Source: Devosia aurantiaca (lineage in GTDB: Bacteria > Pseudomonadota > Alphaproteobacteria > Rhizobiales > Devosiaceae). From it: a DNA stretch of 64,000 nucleotides. Of the stretch, positions 49,509 through 60,243 are shown piece after piece (positions within the stretch are counted from its first letter, which is position 1; every line of letters begins with the position of its first letter). The notes beneath the pieces were generated by a model. The model searched no databases. It saw only the letters and a list, made by a program, of their open reading frames with translations, and had not been told where the DNA came from. The position numbers were made by a program, and so were the translations under genes. The stretch spans positions 1 through 64,000 of the forward strand of contig NZ_JAALFG010000005.1 in assembly GCF_011058215.1 (NCBI RefSeq), given 5' to 3'.

Positions 49509-51512
49509 ATGTCTGATCTTTTCGGAAGCGCCGCGCCGGCCAATTCGGCGCCCAAGCCCAAGAGCAAGCCGGAGGCCCCTGCCCCGGTGCCGTCGAGCTA
49601 TGGCGCGGCAGATATCGAGATTTTGGAAGGACTTGAGCCGGTTCGGCGGCGTCCGGGCATGTATATCGGCGGCACCGATACCAATGCCTATCACCACCTC
49701 TTCGCCGAGGTGATCGACAACTCGATGGACGAAGCCATCGCCGGCCACGCCAACCGCATCGAGGTGCACTTAGGCGCCGACGGATACATAACGGTTACCG
49801 ATAACGGCCGCGGCATCCCGGTCGAAAAGCACCCGAAATTCCCAAATAGATCAACGCTCGAGATCGTCCACACCGTGCTTCACGCCGGCGGAAAGTTCGA
49901 CAGCAAGGCCTATGAAACCTCAGGTGGCCTGCACGGCGTCGGTGTCTCGGTTGTCAACGCGCTGAGCGATGACATGGTGGTCGAGGTGGCGCGTGATCAG
50001 CAGCTGCACCGGATCATTTTTTCCCGCGGCAAGGTGGTGCAGGACGTCGAAAATGTTGGCCGGGTAAACAACCGGCGCGGAACGACGACGCGTTTTCATC
50101 CCGACCCCGAAATTTTTGGTGCCACCGCCCACTTTTCGGCTGGCCGCATCTTCCGCATGACGCGCGCCAAGGCCTACCTCTTCGGCGGCGTAGAGCTGCG
50201 CTGGAGCTGTGACGAAAGCCTTGCCAGCGACGACGTACCAGCGAAGGCGGTGTTCCACTATCCCGATGGCCTCAAGGATTTCATGGCCGCGCGGATTGAG
50301 GGCGAGACGCGGATTACCGACGAGATTTTCTCCGGCAAGAGCGGCCGGCCAGGCAGCCATGGCTCGGTGGAATGGGCGATCGCCTGGACGCTGGGCGACG
50401 GCAGCGTGCAGAGCTATTGCAACACGGTGCCAACGCCGGATGGCGGCACGCACGAAGCCGGCCTGCGCATGGCGCTGCTACGTGGGCTCAAGAATTATGC
50501 CGAGCTGACCAAGAACAAGGCGGCTGCAAACCTGACAGCCGAGGACGTGCTGACGAGCTGCTCGGCAATGCTGTCGGTCTTCGTCCGCGAGCCAGAATTC
50601 GTGGGTCAGACCAAGGACAAACTGGCTTCGGGCGAGGCGACGCGCATCGTTGACACTGCCTTGCGTGATGCGTTCGATCATTGGCTGGGTTCCTCGCCAA
50701 ATCAGGCGGGGAAGCTGCTGGACTGGGCCCTGGAGCGCGCCGATGAACGGATGCGGCGGCGTAAGGAAAAGGAAATCGACCGCGCAAGCGCGACGCGCAA
50801 GCTGCGCCTGCCGGGCAAGCTGGCCGATTGCACGCAGAATGCGGCGCAGGGAGCCGAGCTATTCATCGTCGAGGGCGACTCGGCTGGTGGCTCGGCCAAG
50901 CAGGCGCGCAATCGAGCCAACCAGGCGGTGCTGCCGCTCCGGGGCAAGATCCTCAACGTAGCTGGCGCCAGTCGGGAAAAGATGGCGGGCAGCCAACTGA
51001 TCGCCGACCTGATCCAGGCGCTCGGTTGCGGCACGCGCGACCGCTACAACGAAGATGATCTGCGCTACGACAAGATCATCATCATGACCGATGCCGACGT
51101 GGACGGCGCCCACATCGCATCACTGCTGATCACCTTCTTTTTTCAGGAAATGCCACGGCTGATCGAGGGTGGGCATCTCTACCTCGCCCTGCCCCCGCTC
51201 TATCGCATCAGCCAAGGGCCGAAGACCCTCTATGCCCGTGACGAGGCGCATAAGACCGAGCTGATGGCAAGCGAGTTCAACGGCCGGTCCAAGATCGACA
51301 TCACGCGCTTCAAGGGCCTCGGCGAAATGCCTTTCGCGCATCTGCGCGAAACGACGATGTCGCCGAAGTCGCGCACGCTTTTGCAGGTCAAGATCCTGGA
51401 CGACCGCGATGCGACGCGGACGACGGTCGACCGGCTCATGGGCAGCAAGCCCGAAGCGCGGTTCGACTTCATCCAGGAAAACGCCGCCTTCGTCACCGAT
51501 CTTGATATTTAG
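49509..51512 (+). CDS. parE: DNA topoisomerase IV subunit B
   Basis: A 667-aa GHKL ATPase/TOPRIM subunit that, with ParC, decatenates replicated chromosomes. ATP-site motifs are EVIDNSMDEAIAG, VTDNGRGIP and GGLHGVGVSVVNALS; the TOPRIM domain shows EGDSAGGSAKQARNR, LRGKILNV and DADVDGAHI. It lacks the large C-terminal insertion typical of GyrB, which supports ParE. ATG at 49509 (MSDLFGSAAP) is the usual alphaproteobacterial ParE start; an in-frame ATG at 49461 is less likely. Its stop overlaps that of the convergent DUF1206 gene by 4 bp. Confidence 0.92.
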   Translation: MSDLFGSAAPANSAPKPKSKPEAPAPVPSSYGAADIEILEGLEPVRRRPGMYIGGTDTNAYHHLFAEVIDNSMDEAIAGHANRIEVHLGADGYITVTDNGRGIPVEKHPKFPNRSTLEIVHTVLHAGGKFDSKAYETSGGLHGVGVSVVNALSDDMVVEVARDQQLHRIIFSRGKVVQDVENVGRVNNRRGTTTRFHPDPEIFGATAHFSAGRIFRMTRAKAYLFGGVELRWSCDESLASDDVPAKAVFHYPDGLKDFMAARIEGETRITDEIFSGKSGRPGSHGSVEWAIAWTLGDGSVQSYCNTVPTPDGGTHEAGLRMALLRGLKNYAELTKNKAAANLTAEDVLTSCSAMLSVFVREPEFVGQTKDKLASGEATRIVDTALRDAFDHWLGSSPNQAGKLLDWALERADERMRRRKEKEIDRASATRKLRLPGKLADCTQNAAQGAELFIVEGDSAGGSAKQARNRANQAVLPLRGKILNVAGASREKMAGSQLIADLIQALGCGTRDRYNEDDLRYDKIIIMTDADVDGAHIASLLITFFFQEMPRLIEGGHLYLALPPLYRISQGPKTLYARDEAHKTELMASEFNGRSKIDITRFKGLGEMPFAHLRETTMSPKSRTLLQVKILDDRDATRTTVDRLMGSKPEARFDFIQENAAFVTDLDI

Positions 51513-52336
51513 GCAACGCCTGGAATTTTCGACGCAGTCTGCTTTATGTCGGACGCGTCGGGAGCATCGACCTGGCGATAGCGCGCTTGAACGCCACTAT
51601 AAATGCCGAAGGCGATAAGGCCGACGGCAGCAAGGGTATAGAGCACACCGCCATAGGGCAGCGACTGAATCCAGTCGAGGGCGTCGGAGAGACCGCCGGC
51701 CTGTTCTGGGTTCACGGTAAAGGCGGCGTAGATCATGAAGCCGCCGGTGACCGCCAGGAGTAGACCACGCGCGGCAAGTCCGAAGACGCAGATTGGATGC
51801 AGAACGTTTTCGTGCGCGGATGGAAGCTTGATGCGCTTCTGATATTCCTTCGAGAAGCCGCGCCATGCCTGGACCAGGCCGCCGATGATGAGGCCCACGC
51901 CCACGAGGCCGAGAAGCACGTTGCCGAAAGGCAGCTGCAAAGCGGAGGCGGCGGCTTCGCTTTCTCCGCTGGAGCCGGAACCCGAACCGCCGCCGCCCAT
52001 GCCCAGTGCCATGGTAGCTGCCGTGAAGGCTAAGGCGATGTTGACGACGGCGCTGCCGATGCTGGCGAGACGGCCGACGATGCCCTTGGCGTCGTTCTTG
52101 ACGTGATCGGCATTGAGCACACCCTGTGCCAGACGCCAAAGAACGTGGCCGATGAGGCCAATGGCGACGGCGCCAAGCAGGATACGCCCGAAAGGCTGCG
52201 AAAGCACCGTGGACAAGGCATTTTCGGTGGTAGCGGAAGAGCCGGCGCCCCAAATCGCAAGCGCTCCGAGCAACATGTAAACGATGCCGCGCGCTGCATA
52301 ACCCCAGCGTGCCAGAAGTTCAAACTTGTTGCCCAT
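51509..52336 (-). CDS. DUF1206 domain membrane protein
   Basis: A 275-aa inner-membrane protein with three repeats of a two-helix DUF1206 unit (ARWGYAARGIVYMLLGALAI; GSAVVNIALAFTAATMALG; FGLAARGLLLAVTGGFMIY), each starting with an Arg-Gly pair at the membrane face. A Gly/Ser-rich linker follows the second repeat. The function of the family is unknown. It is convergent with parE and has a 328-bp gap to the divergent helicase gene. Confidence 0.85.
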   Translation of the reverse strand: MGNKFELLARWGYAARGIVYMLLGALAIWGAGSSATTENALSTVLSQPFGRILLGAVAIGLIGHVLWRLAQGVLNADHVKNDAKGIVGRLASIGSAVVNIALAFTAATMALGMGGGGSGSGSSGESEAAASALQLPFGNVLLGLVGVGLIIGGLVQAWRGFSKEYQKRIKLPSAHENVLHPICVFGLAARGLLLAVTGGFMIYAAFTVNPEQAGGLSDALDWIQSLPYGGVLYTLAAVGLIAFGIYSGVQARYRQVDAPDASDIKQTASKIPGVA

Positions 52337-52664
52337 GACGTCCTCCGGATTGCGTGAACGGCAACGCGTCTTTGTTGCTGGCTGTTCCCGAAAGCTCCTC
52401 GCATTTACCGCTTTTGCGTGTCGAACGGGCAAAACCGTTGACTCGCAAGGGGTTTGCGCTATGGTCCGCGCCGCTGGAGCACTCCGGCTGGCGGATTTCC
52501 GCCGGCTCCCAGATGCCTCAGGGCCACGTCCGCAATGCTCCTTGCCGCCCAGTGGCCACTGGTTGCCTACGCTCTTTAGCGGCGCAACGGACCACCCCGA
52601 CGCACCGTTCGAATTGGTCGAACTGGATCCGGCTTCGGGCACTCATCTGAACGGATAACGCGAC

Positions 52665-54197
<1,533 letters not shown>

Positions 54198-54334
54198 TCG
54201 GAACGGAATATTAGCGGACATCTGTCGAAACTGGGCTTGCTGAGGTTGGCGCCTGATTTTGATGGCGCTATCAAGGGCAGACGACTCGGGTCCGGCTTAT
54301 GCCGGGCCGGGCGCAACGAAGCGCGGGGTGGGCG

Positions 54335-55397
54335 GTGTCGGATCAGGAATTTACGCGAGCGCTAGGCTATGCCAATGCGGCGTTCGATCTTCTGAAGCGC
54401 AGCGGCATTCCGCCCTACCCGCAGTTTTATGAGTTGCTCTACACCTATGCGACGGGCGTCAACCCGTCGCTCAACACCCGGCTTAATTCGATTTTTCGTG
54501 GTGGCGAGAAGCCGTCATCGGAGCTGGCGGAAACGCTCTTCAACGAGTTTCTGAAGTCCGACATGACCGAGCGCATGTCGAGCGTTTCCGAACGCATGCA
54601 TGCCCGCATCGAGGCGGTGCATGATGCGATCGACACGGCGATGTCGACGGCGAGTTCTTATTCCGGATCGTTGCAATCGGCGACTGGGGACCTCGAGGGC
54701 GACCTTTCCGACGCAGACATGAAGGCGCTGGCGGCGCGGCTTCTCAGCGAAACCCGCCGGATGCAGGAAACCAACCTCGAGCTCGAAAAAGCTTGAGGCG
54801 TCGCGCGACGATATTTCCTCGCTTCAACGCGACCTCGACGACGTGCGCCGCGAGTCGATGCTCGACCCGCTGACCAAGATCGCAAACCGCAAAAGTTTCG
54901 ATGAGGGTCTTGCAGACGCCCTAACCGAAGCGCGGGAAACCAACACGCCGGTCAGCCTGATCCTGGCCGATATTGATCACTTCAAGACATTCAACGATAC
55001 CTATGGTCACCAGACCGGCGACCAGGTGCTTCGCCTTGTGGCGATGACGCTCAAGTCCAATATCAAGGGCAAGGACCTGGCAGCGCGTTATGGCGGCGAA
55101 GAGTTTGTCGCGGTGCTGCCTTTTACCGACCTTCATGGCGCGGTGATCGTCGCTGAAAACGTCCGTAAGGCGATCCAAGCCAAGGAATTGCTGAAGCGCT
55201 CGACCAACGAGAAGCTCGGTCGCATCACAGCGTCCTTTGGCGTGGCCAGCTTCAACCCGAACGACAATGCCGTGTCGCTGATCGAACGGGCGGATCGCTG
55301 CCTTTATGCGGCGAAACACGCCGGTCGCAATCGCGTGGTCAGCGAAAGCGAGTTGGTGGACATTGTTGAGGCTCCGAAGGATGCTTCCGCGGCTTGA
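54335..55397 (+). CDS. GGDEF diguanylate cyclase, soluble (one frameshift)
   Basis: About 354 aa without membrane segments. The N-terminal 150 residues are helical (YPQFYELLYTYATGVNPSLN), followed by a coiled-coil linker and a GGDEF domain (DPLTKIANRKSFDEGLADAL; DIDHFKTFNDTYGHQTGD; RYGGEEFVAVLPF), which is catalytically complete. The RxxD inhibitory site is changed to KGKD. An extra A in a run at about 54790 (five A, where four give LELEKLEASRDD) splits the linker from the GGDEF domain. The start is GTG at 54335 (VSDQEFTRAL) with a GGGGTGGG tract upstream. This architecture resembles PleD-independent cytosolic cyclases common in rhizobia. Confidence 0.88.
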
Positions 55398-55407
55398 GGG
55401 CGCCTTT

Positions 55408-55500
55408 AGACCTCATGGTGAGCCTGTCGAACCACGAGGTCGGGTAGCCAGATTGTGCCACAACCTCGTCCTTGGACGGGCTCAGGATGAGCTCTACTGT
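55408..55500. repeat. family A repeat, two inverted units of different stem types
   Basis: Unit 1 (55408-55442) is the CATGGTG/CCACGAGG type. Unit 2 (55455-55500, inverted) is the CATCCTG/GGACGAGG type with GTGCCAC and CTACTG ends like the copy at 47256. It fills the gap between converging diguanylate cyclase and aroA genes. Confidence 0.85.
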
Positions 55501-55509
55501 CGAGCTAGT

Positions 55510-56775
55510 TCAGTTGGACGGCGTCAGTTTTACGCCGAGACCTTCGAGCATGTCCCAGTATTGCGGGTAAGTCTTGCCGGTGCAGGCGGGATCAAGGATC
55601 GTGATCCCTGCGATCTTTAGACCGGCGAGAGCAAAACTCATGGCAATGCGGTGATCGTGGTAGGTTTCGATGCGCGCCGGCAAGTTCTGGCCGGCGAGAG
55701 CTGGGTCGGAGGCAACCAGAAGATCATCACCTTCTTCCGTCGCGAGACCTGGCCGAATTCGGTTGAGCTCATTGGCGACGGCGCGGATGCGGTCAGTCTC
55801 CTTGACGCGGAGATTGGCGATGCCGACGAAGCGGACCGGCATATTGTTGAACGCGGCGACTACCGCAAGGGTCGGTACGGCGTCCTGCATTTGCGAGCCA
55901 TCGATGACGGCAGGCATGTTGGGGTATGAGGCAATGACGGCCTGCGCTGCCGCGTCGGGCTGCGTGAAGGCATCGGCCGCGACACCGAGGTCAATCGTGC
56001 CGCCGGTAAGCGCTTCAATACCCCAGAGGTAGGTCGCAGCGGAGGCGTCGGGTTCGACGTGAAAATCGGTGGCGTGGTAGCCGGTGGACTGCACCAACCA
56101 TGCGCCGTCACCAGCTTCGGTGACATCGGCGCCAAAGGCGCGCATGGCGGCCAAGGTCAGGTCGACATAACCGCGGGCGCCGATGTCCTTGCCGGCGAGC
56201 GCAACTTCGATGGGCCCGTCACCAAATGGCGCGGCCATCAGCAAGGCCGAGACATATTGGCTGGAGAGCGAAGCGTCGATTTCCACCCGGCCCTTTCCGA
56301 AGCGGCCAGTGCCGTAAATGGTGACTGGCGGGCAGCCGCTGGGCGCTTCGGCAGATATGCCAAGGGCGTTGAGCGCGTCTACCAGCGGCCCGATCGGGCG
56401 CAGGCGCATTTCGTCATCGCCGTCGACGATGACCGTTCCGTCCAGAGTAGCGACCGCGGCGGTGAGAAAGCGTGTGGCGGTGCCGGCGTTCCCTAGGAAG
56501 AGTGGTGCCGCTGGCGTGCGAAGCTTGCCATCGCTCGTAACAAGGAAAGTCGTCGCGTCCGGCTCTTCGACCGTGACGCCCATCTCGCGAAGCGCACGGG
56601 CCATCAAGGTCGTGTCCTTGCTCTTGAGCGCGCCGGTAAGGCGGCTCGTGCCGTTTGCCAGCGCTGCGAGCAGGAGGACACGATTGGTGATCGACTTCGA
56701 TCCGGGCGGTGAAACGCGGCCGGAAAGCGGGCGATTGGGCGGGGTGATCGTAAGGGCGGGCGGGAGCGGCTGCAT
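55510..56775 (-). CDS. aroA: 3-phosphoshikimate 1-carboxyvinyltransferase (EPSP synthase)
   Basis: Transfers enolpyruvyl from PEP to shikimate-3-phosphate in aromatic amino-acid synthesis. Segments: PPGSKSITNRVLLLAAL, FLGNAGTATRFLTAAVATLDG, DGDDEMRLRPIGPLVDAL, SSQYVSALLMAAP, VKETDRIRAVANEL, TYHDHRIAMSFALAGL. The PEP-loop Gly (GNAGTATR) is the glyphosate-sensitive type, unlike the Ala of CP4-like class II enzymes. Length is 421 aa from ATG 56775; a GTG at 56790 would add five residues. A hairpin ends just upstream of the start, beyond the suf operon. Confidence 0.93.
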   Translation of the reverse strand: MQPLPPALTITPPNRPLSGRVSPPGSKSITNRVLLLAALANGTSRLTGALKSKDTTLMARALREMGVTVEEPDATTFLVTSDGKLRTPAAPLFLGNAGTATRFLTAAVATLDGTVIVDGDDEMRLRPIGPLVDALNALGISAEAPSGCPPVTIYGTGRFGKGRVEIDASLSSQYVSALLMAAPFGDGPIEVALAGKDIGARGYVDLTLAAMRAFGADVTEAGDGAWLVQSTGYHATDFHVEPDASAATYLWGIEALTGGTIDLGVAADAFTQPDAAAQAVIASYPNMPAVIDGSQMQDAVPTLAVVAAFNNMPVRFVGIANLRVKETDRIRAVANELNRIRPGLATEEGDDLLVASDPALAGQNLPARIETYHDHRIAMSFALAGLKIAGITILDPACTGKTYPQYWDMLEGLGVKLTPSN

Positions 56776-56789
56776 GCTTGGGATATGCA

Positions 56790-56843
56790 CGAGCGTTGCT
56801 TTCTTGGCAACGCTCGAAGGACCTTCTCCCGCGAAGGGAGAAG
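56790..56843. terminator. two hairpins between sufA and aroA
   Basis: A 10-bp perfect stem CGAGCGTTGC/GCAACGCTCG with a 7-base loop (56790-56816) and a second stem CCTTCTCCC/GGGAGAAGG (56822-56843) occupy the gap after the sufA stop. The second resembles half a family B repeat. No T-run follows, so termination is uncertain; read-through into aroA is possible. Confidence 0.45.
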
Positions 56844-56853
56844 GAAGAGGAGG

Positions 56854-57234
56854 CTATGCCCCTGCCCTGGCCTCAGCCAATGCCTTGAGGTCAGCCGGGG
56901 CAAGCGTCACGCTTTCGCCGCAGCCGCAAGCGCCGGTCTGGTTGGGATTCTTGAAGGTGAAGCTCGAGCCCATCTTGGACTCTTCGAAATCCATGACCGT
57001 GCCGAGGAGATACATCGTCGCCTTGGGATCGACCCAAACGTTGACGCCGTGATCTTCCACATGGTCGTCGCCGGCGATTGGCGCTTCGACATAGTCCATG
57101 GTGTAGCTCACACCAGCGCAGCCAGCATTCTTGATGCCTACGCGGAGGCCGACGACAGGCTTATTGCTATCTTCGATGATCTCGGTGATGCGCTCGGCAG
57201 CGGCATCGCTCAGGGACATGATCTTGAAGGGCAT
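56854..57234 (-). CDS. sufA: HesB/IscA-family Fe-S carrier SufA
   Basis: A 126-aa A-type carrier with the three conserved cysteines: one in GIKNAGCAGVSYTMD and the pair in TGACGCGESV. It accepts Fe-S clusters from SufBCD and passes them to target proteins. It is the last gene of the suf cluster, about 50 bp after sufT. Start 57234 (MPFKIMSLSDAAAERI) matches the family N-terminus. Confidence 0.92.
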   Translation of the reverse strand: MPFKIMSLSDAAAERITEIIEDSNKPVVGLRVGIKNAGCAGVSYTMDYVEAPIAGDDHVEDHGVNVWVDPKATMYLLGTVMDFEESKMGSSFTFKNPNQTGACGCGESVTLAPADLKALAEARAGA

Positions 57235-57284
57235 CCGGAGACCTTTATCGGCGTTTCACGATATATAGTGCGAAACGCGCCGCA

Positions 57285-57656
57285 TTACCACCAGTTCAAC
57301 GCGACTTGCGCTTCTTCGCTCATGCGGGACGCATCCCAGGGCGGATCGAAGACCATGTTGACCTGAACGTCCTGGATGCCCTCGACGGACCGCGCGGCGT
57401 TTTCCACCCAGCCCGGCATTTCGCCAGCAACCGGGCAGCCTGGCGCGGTCAGCGTCATGTCGATGGTGAGGTTGCGGTTGTCGTCAAGGTCGACGCGATA
57501 GACTAGGCCGAGCTCATAGATGTCGACCGGGATTTCCGGGTCGTAGACGGTTTTCAGCGCGCCGATCAGATCAGTGGTGATGCGCTCGACTTCGCCTTCC
57601 GGCAGAGTGGTCGGCATGGTCGGCTGAATGCGGGTATCAATAACGTCTTCGGTCAT
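57285..57656 (-). CDS. sufT: SUF system maturation factor SufT (DUF59/MIP18 family)
   Basis: A 123-aa DUF59 protein: LIGALKTVYDPEIPVDIYELGLVYRV, TAPGCPVAGEMPGWV with the conserved Cys, and VNMVFDPPWDASRMSEEA. In bacteria this family assists Fe-S maturation, and its place between sufS and sufA supports that. Start 57656 gives MTEDVIDTRI; a longer upstream frame lacks support. Confidence 0.92.
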   Translation of the reverse strand: MTEDVIDTRIQPTMPTTLPEGEVERITTDLIGALKTVYDPEIPVDIYELGLVYRVDLDDNRNLTIDMTLTAPGCPVAGEMPGWVENAARSVEGIQDVQVNMVFDPPWDASRMSEEAQVALNWW

Positions 57657-57666
57657 GTGCCAACCT

Positions 57667-58887
57667 TTAAGCGAAAAATTTCTGGGCGCGCTCAATGCCG
57701 TCAACCAGCGCATCTACGTCGTCCTTGCCATTATATAGGGCGAAGGAGGCGCGGCAGGTAGAGGTGACGCCGAAGCGTTTCAACAGCGGCTGCGCGCAAT
57801 GCGTGCCGGCGCGAACGGCGATGCCGTAGCGGTCAAGAATTGTGGCTACGTCGTGGGCGTGGGCCGACGCCAGCTCGAAGGCAAAAATACCGCCCTTGCC
57901 TGGCGCGGTGCCGATGAGGCGGAGCGAGTTGATGCGGCTGAGGCGCTCCTGCGCATATTCGGCGACTTCGTGTTCGTGGGCAGCGATGGCGTCACGGCCG
58001 AGAGCGTCCATGTAGTCGAGCGCGGCGCCGAGGCCCATGCCCTGGACGATGGGCGGGGTGCCGGCTTCGAAGCGGTGAGGTGGCTCGTTGTAGGTGATGT
58101 CGTCGAGGGTGACGGTTTCGATCATCTCGCCACCGCCCTGATAGGGCTGCATTTCGGCGAGGAGATCGTATTTGCCGTAGAGGACGCCGATGCCGGTGGG
58201 GCCATAAAGCTTGTGGCCGGTCATGATGTAGAAGTCGGCGTCAAGATCCTGCACGTCCACCTTGGTGTGCACGGCGCCCTGCGAGCCATCCACCATCACG
58301 GGAATGCCGCGCGCGTGGGCAATCTCGACGACCTGCTTGATCGGCGTGATGGTGCCGAGCACATTGGACATGTGGGTGATGGCGACCATGCGGGTGCGGT
58401 CGGTGAGGGCTGCTTCGAAAGCGTCGATGTCGAAGCTACCGTCGTCGCGGACGTCGACCCAGCGCAGCACCGCGCCCTTGCGCTCGCGGTGGAAGTGCCA
58501 GGGGACGATGTTGGAATGGTGCTCCATCGTCGTCAGCACGATCTCGTCGCCTTCGCCAATGCGCGGTCCGGCAAAGGAAGACGCGACGAGGTTGATCGCT
58601 TCGGTCGCCGACTTGGTGAAGATGACTTCTTCGATGCGACCGGCATTGAGGAAACGCCGCACGCTTTCGCGGCCGGCCTCGTAGCCTTCGGTGGCGCGGT
58701 TGGCGAGGGTGTGGAGGCCGCGGTGAACGTTGGCATATTCGTGGCGAAAACCGCGATCCATGCGATCAAGAACCTGCACCGGCTTTTGTGCCGAAGCGCC
58801 GGAGTCGAGGTAGACGAGGCGCTTGCCGTGGATCTGCTCGGACAGGATCGGGAAATCGGCGCGGACTTTTTCGAGGTCGAAGGTCAT
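57667..58887 (-). CDS. sufS: cysteine desulfurase SufS
   Basis: A 406-aa group II PLP-dependent desulfurase that supplies sulfur for SufBCD. PLP Lys is in MTGHKLYGPTGIGVLYG, and DSGASAQKPVQVLDRM and TMEHHSNIVPWHF are typical SufS. The active-site Cys in AVRAGTHCAQPLLKRF sits on the short loop of the SufS/CsdA group. No sufE lies next to it. It is separated from sufD by a family B repeat of about 100 bp. Confidence 0.93.
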   Translation of the reverse strand: MTFDLEKVRADFPILSEQIHGKRLVYLDSGASAQKPVQVLDRMDRGFRHEYANVHRGLHTLANRATEGYEAGRESVRRFLNAGRIEEVIFTKSATEAINLVASSFAGPRIGEGDEIVLTTMEHHSNIVPWHFHRERKGAVLRWVDVRDDGSFDIDAFEAALTDRTRMVAITHMSNVLGTITPIKQVVEIAHARGIPVMVDGSQGAVHTKVDVQDLDADFYIMTGHKLYGPTGIGVLYGKYDLLAEMQPYQGGGEMIETVTLDDITYNEPPHRFEAGTPPIVQGMGLGAALDYMDALGRDAIAAHEHEVAEYAQERLSRINSLRLIGTAPGKGGIFAFELASAHAHDVATILDRYGIAVRAGTHCAQPLLKRFGVTSTCRASFALYNGKDDVDALVDGIERAQKFFA

Positions 58888-58910
58888 TATGTCTCCACCG
58901 CAGTGGTGTG

Positions 58911-59007
58911 TTCCCCTCCCGCTAGAGGGGAGGGGTTGGGGGTTGGGGTCCATCAGTGACCCACCATACGACCCCCACCCTCGGTCCCTCCCCTCAAGGG
59001 GGAGGGC
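58911..59007. repeat. family B palindromic repeat inside the suf operon
   Basis: About 97 bp: CCCCTCCCGCTAGAGGGGAGGGG hairpin at the left, CCCTCCCCTCAAGGGGGAGGG hairpin at the right, and inner inverted GGTTGGGGGTTGGGGTC / GACCCCCACCC. It lies between sufD and sufS. Confidence 0.8.
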
Positions 59008-59028
59008 TGCAACAACCGAGAGTTCGCG

Positions 59029-60243
59029 TTACTTCCCGGCCAGCAGCCAGGTATCGATGATGCCGTTAAGCGCTTCCGCCAGAGCTTCATTTTCGATGGG
59101 GTCGACGAGTTCAGCTATGAAGCCGCGGACGAGCATCGTTTCGGCTTCAGCCTTGGGGATGCCGCGGCTGAGGAGATAGAACAGGCTGTCTTCGTCGAGC
59201 TTGCCGCAGGTCGACCCGTGGCCGCAGACAACATCGTCGGCGTAGATTTCGAGCTCGGGTTTGCTCAGGATTTCGGCGTCGTCGGACAGCATCAGGCCCT
59301 GATGCATGAATTTGGCGTCGGTCTTCTGCGCGTCGCGAGCGACGACAAGCTTGCCCTGCACCACGGCCTTGGACCGACCGCGCGTGATGGACTTGAACAG
59401 CGGCTGCGAAGAAGTGTTCGGCACCGCGTGATTGGTTTCCATGGTGATGTCGGCGTGCTGGCCCTCGGAGACGAGGTTGAGCCCGGTGACATCGGCATGG
59501 GCACCCTGCCCGGCCATGCGCGGGTACAGGTGCGTGCGGGCCAGATCAGAGCCGGCGTGGATGATTAGCGTGCGCAGCTTGGCGCCGTCGGCGAGATGAT
59601 ATTCGTTGGTCGCAAAGTGCGAAGTGTCGCGACCGCTGAGATCAACGGTGACGTGGGTCACCACTGCATCCTTGCCGAGTGCAAGATAGGTCGCGTGATT
59701 CCCAACATGGGCCGCGTCGGAGCCGGTGAAGGTTTCGACGATCGTGGCCGTGGCGCCGTCGGCAACGAAAATTTTGAGCGCATCCGCAACGTGGGCGGCC
59801 ACACCTTCGATGCGACGCGCAATCTGGATGATCTGATCGACGCCGGGGGCGATGTCGAGCGACATGGCTTCCCGCACGAGACCGTTGTTGATGTGGATCA
59901 GCGTGTCATCACGCGTGGTCAATACGCCGCCACGGACCGTCCCAACGGTGACTCCGGCAGGAGCGGTCCCCTGCTGGGAAGCGACGCCGTTTACGATCGT
60001 CAAGTTGTACGAGCCTGGCAGATCAAGTGCTGGCACATCAACCTGGTTTGCCGGCTGGGCCATCGGCGGAACCGCGCGCAGCAGGGTTTTCAGATCGGTG
60101 TAATGGTAGCTTTCGACGCGGCGCGTCGGCAGGCCGGCTACAGTAATGCGCTCAGCAGCCTGATCCGCACCAGCGAATTTGAGCTGATTGATCAGCGCCT
60201 CTTCGGCAGCGCCGAGGCGAACAGGGAAGTTGGGGCGGACCAT
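59029..60243 (-). CDS. sufD: Fe-S cluster assembly protein SufD
   Basis: A 404-aa SufD, partner of SufB and SufC in the Fe-S scaffold. The beta-helix core carries VTVDLSGRDTSHFATNEYHL, TNHAVPNTSSQPLFKSI, FMHQGLMLSDDAEILSKPELEIYADDVVCGHGSTCGKLDED, with the conserved His/Cys of the family. It ends AEALNGIIDTWLLAGK. It overlaps the sufC stop by one base. Confidence 0.93.
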   Translation of the reverse strand: MVRPNFPVRLGAAEEALINQLKFAGADQAAERITVAGLPTRRVESYHYTDLKTLLRAVPPMAQPANQVDVPALDLPGSYNLTIVNGVASQQGTAPAGVTVGTVRGGVLTTRDDTLIHINNGLVREAMSLDIAPGVDQIIQIARRIEGVAAHVADALKIFVADGATATIVETFTGSDAAHVGNHATYLALGKDAVVTHVTVDLSGRDTSHFATNEYHLADGAKLRTLIIHAGSDLARTHLYPRMAGQGAHADVTGLNLVSEGQHADITMETNHAVPNTSSQPLFKSITRGRSKAVVQGKLVVARDAQKTDAKFMHQGLMLSDDAEILSKPELEIYADDVVCGHGSTCGKLDEDSLFYLLSRGIPKAEAETMLVRGFIAELVDPIENEALAEALNGIIDTWLLAGK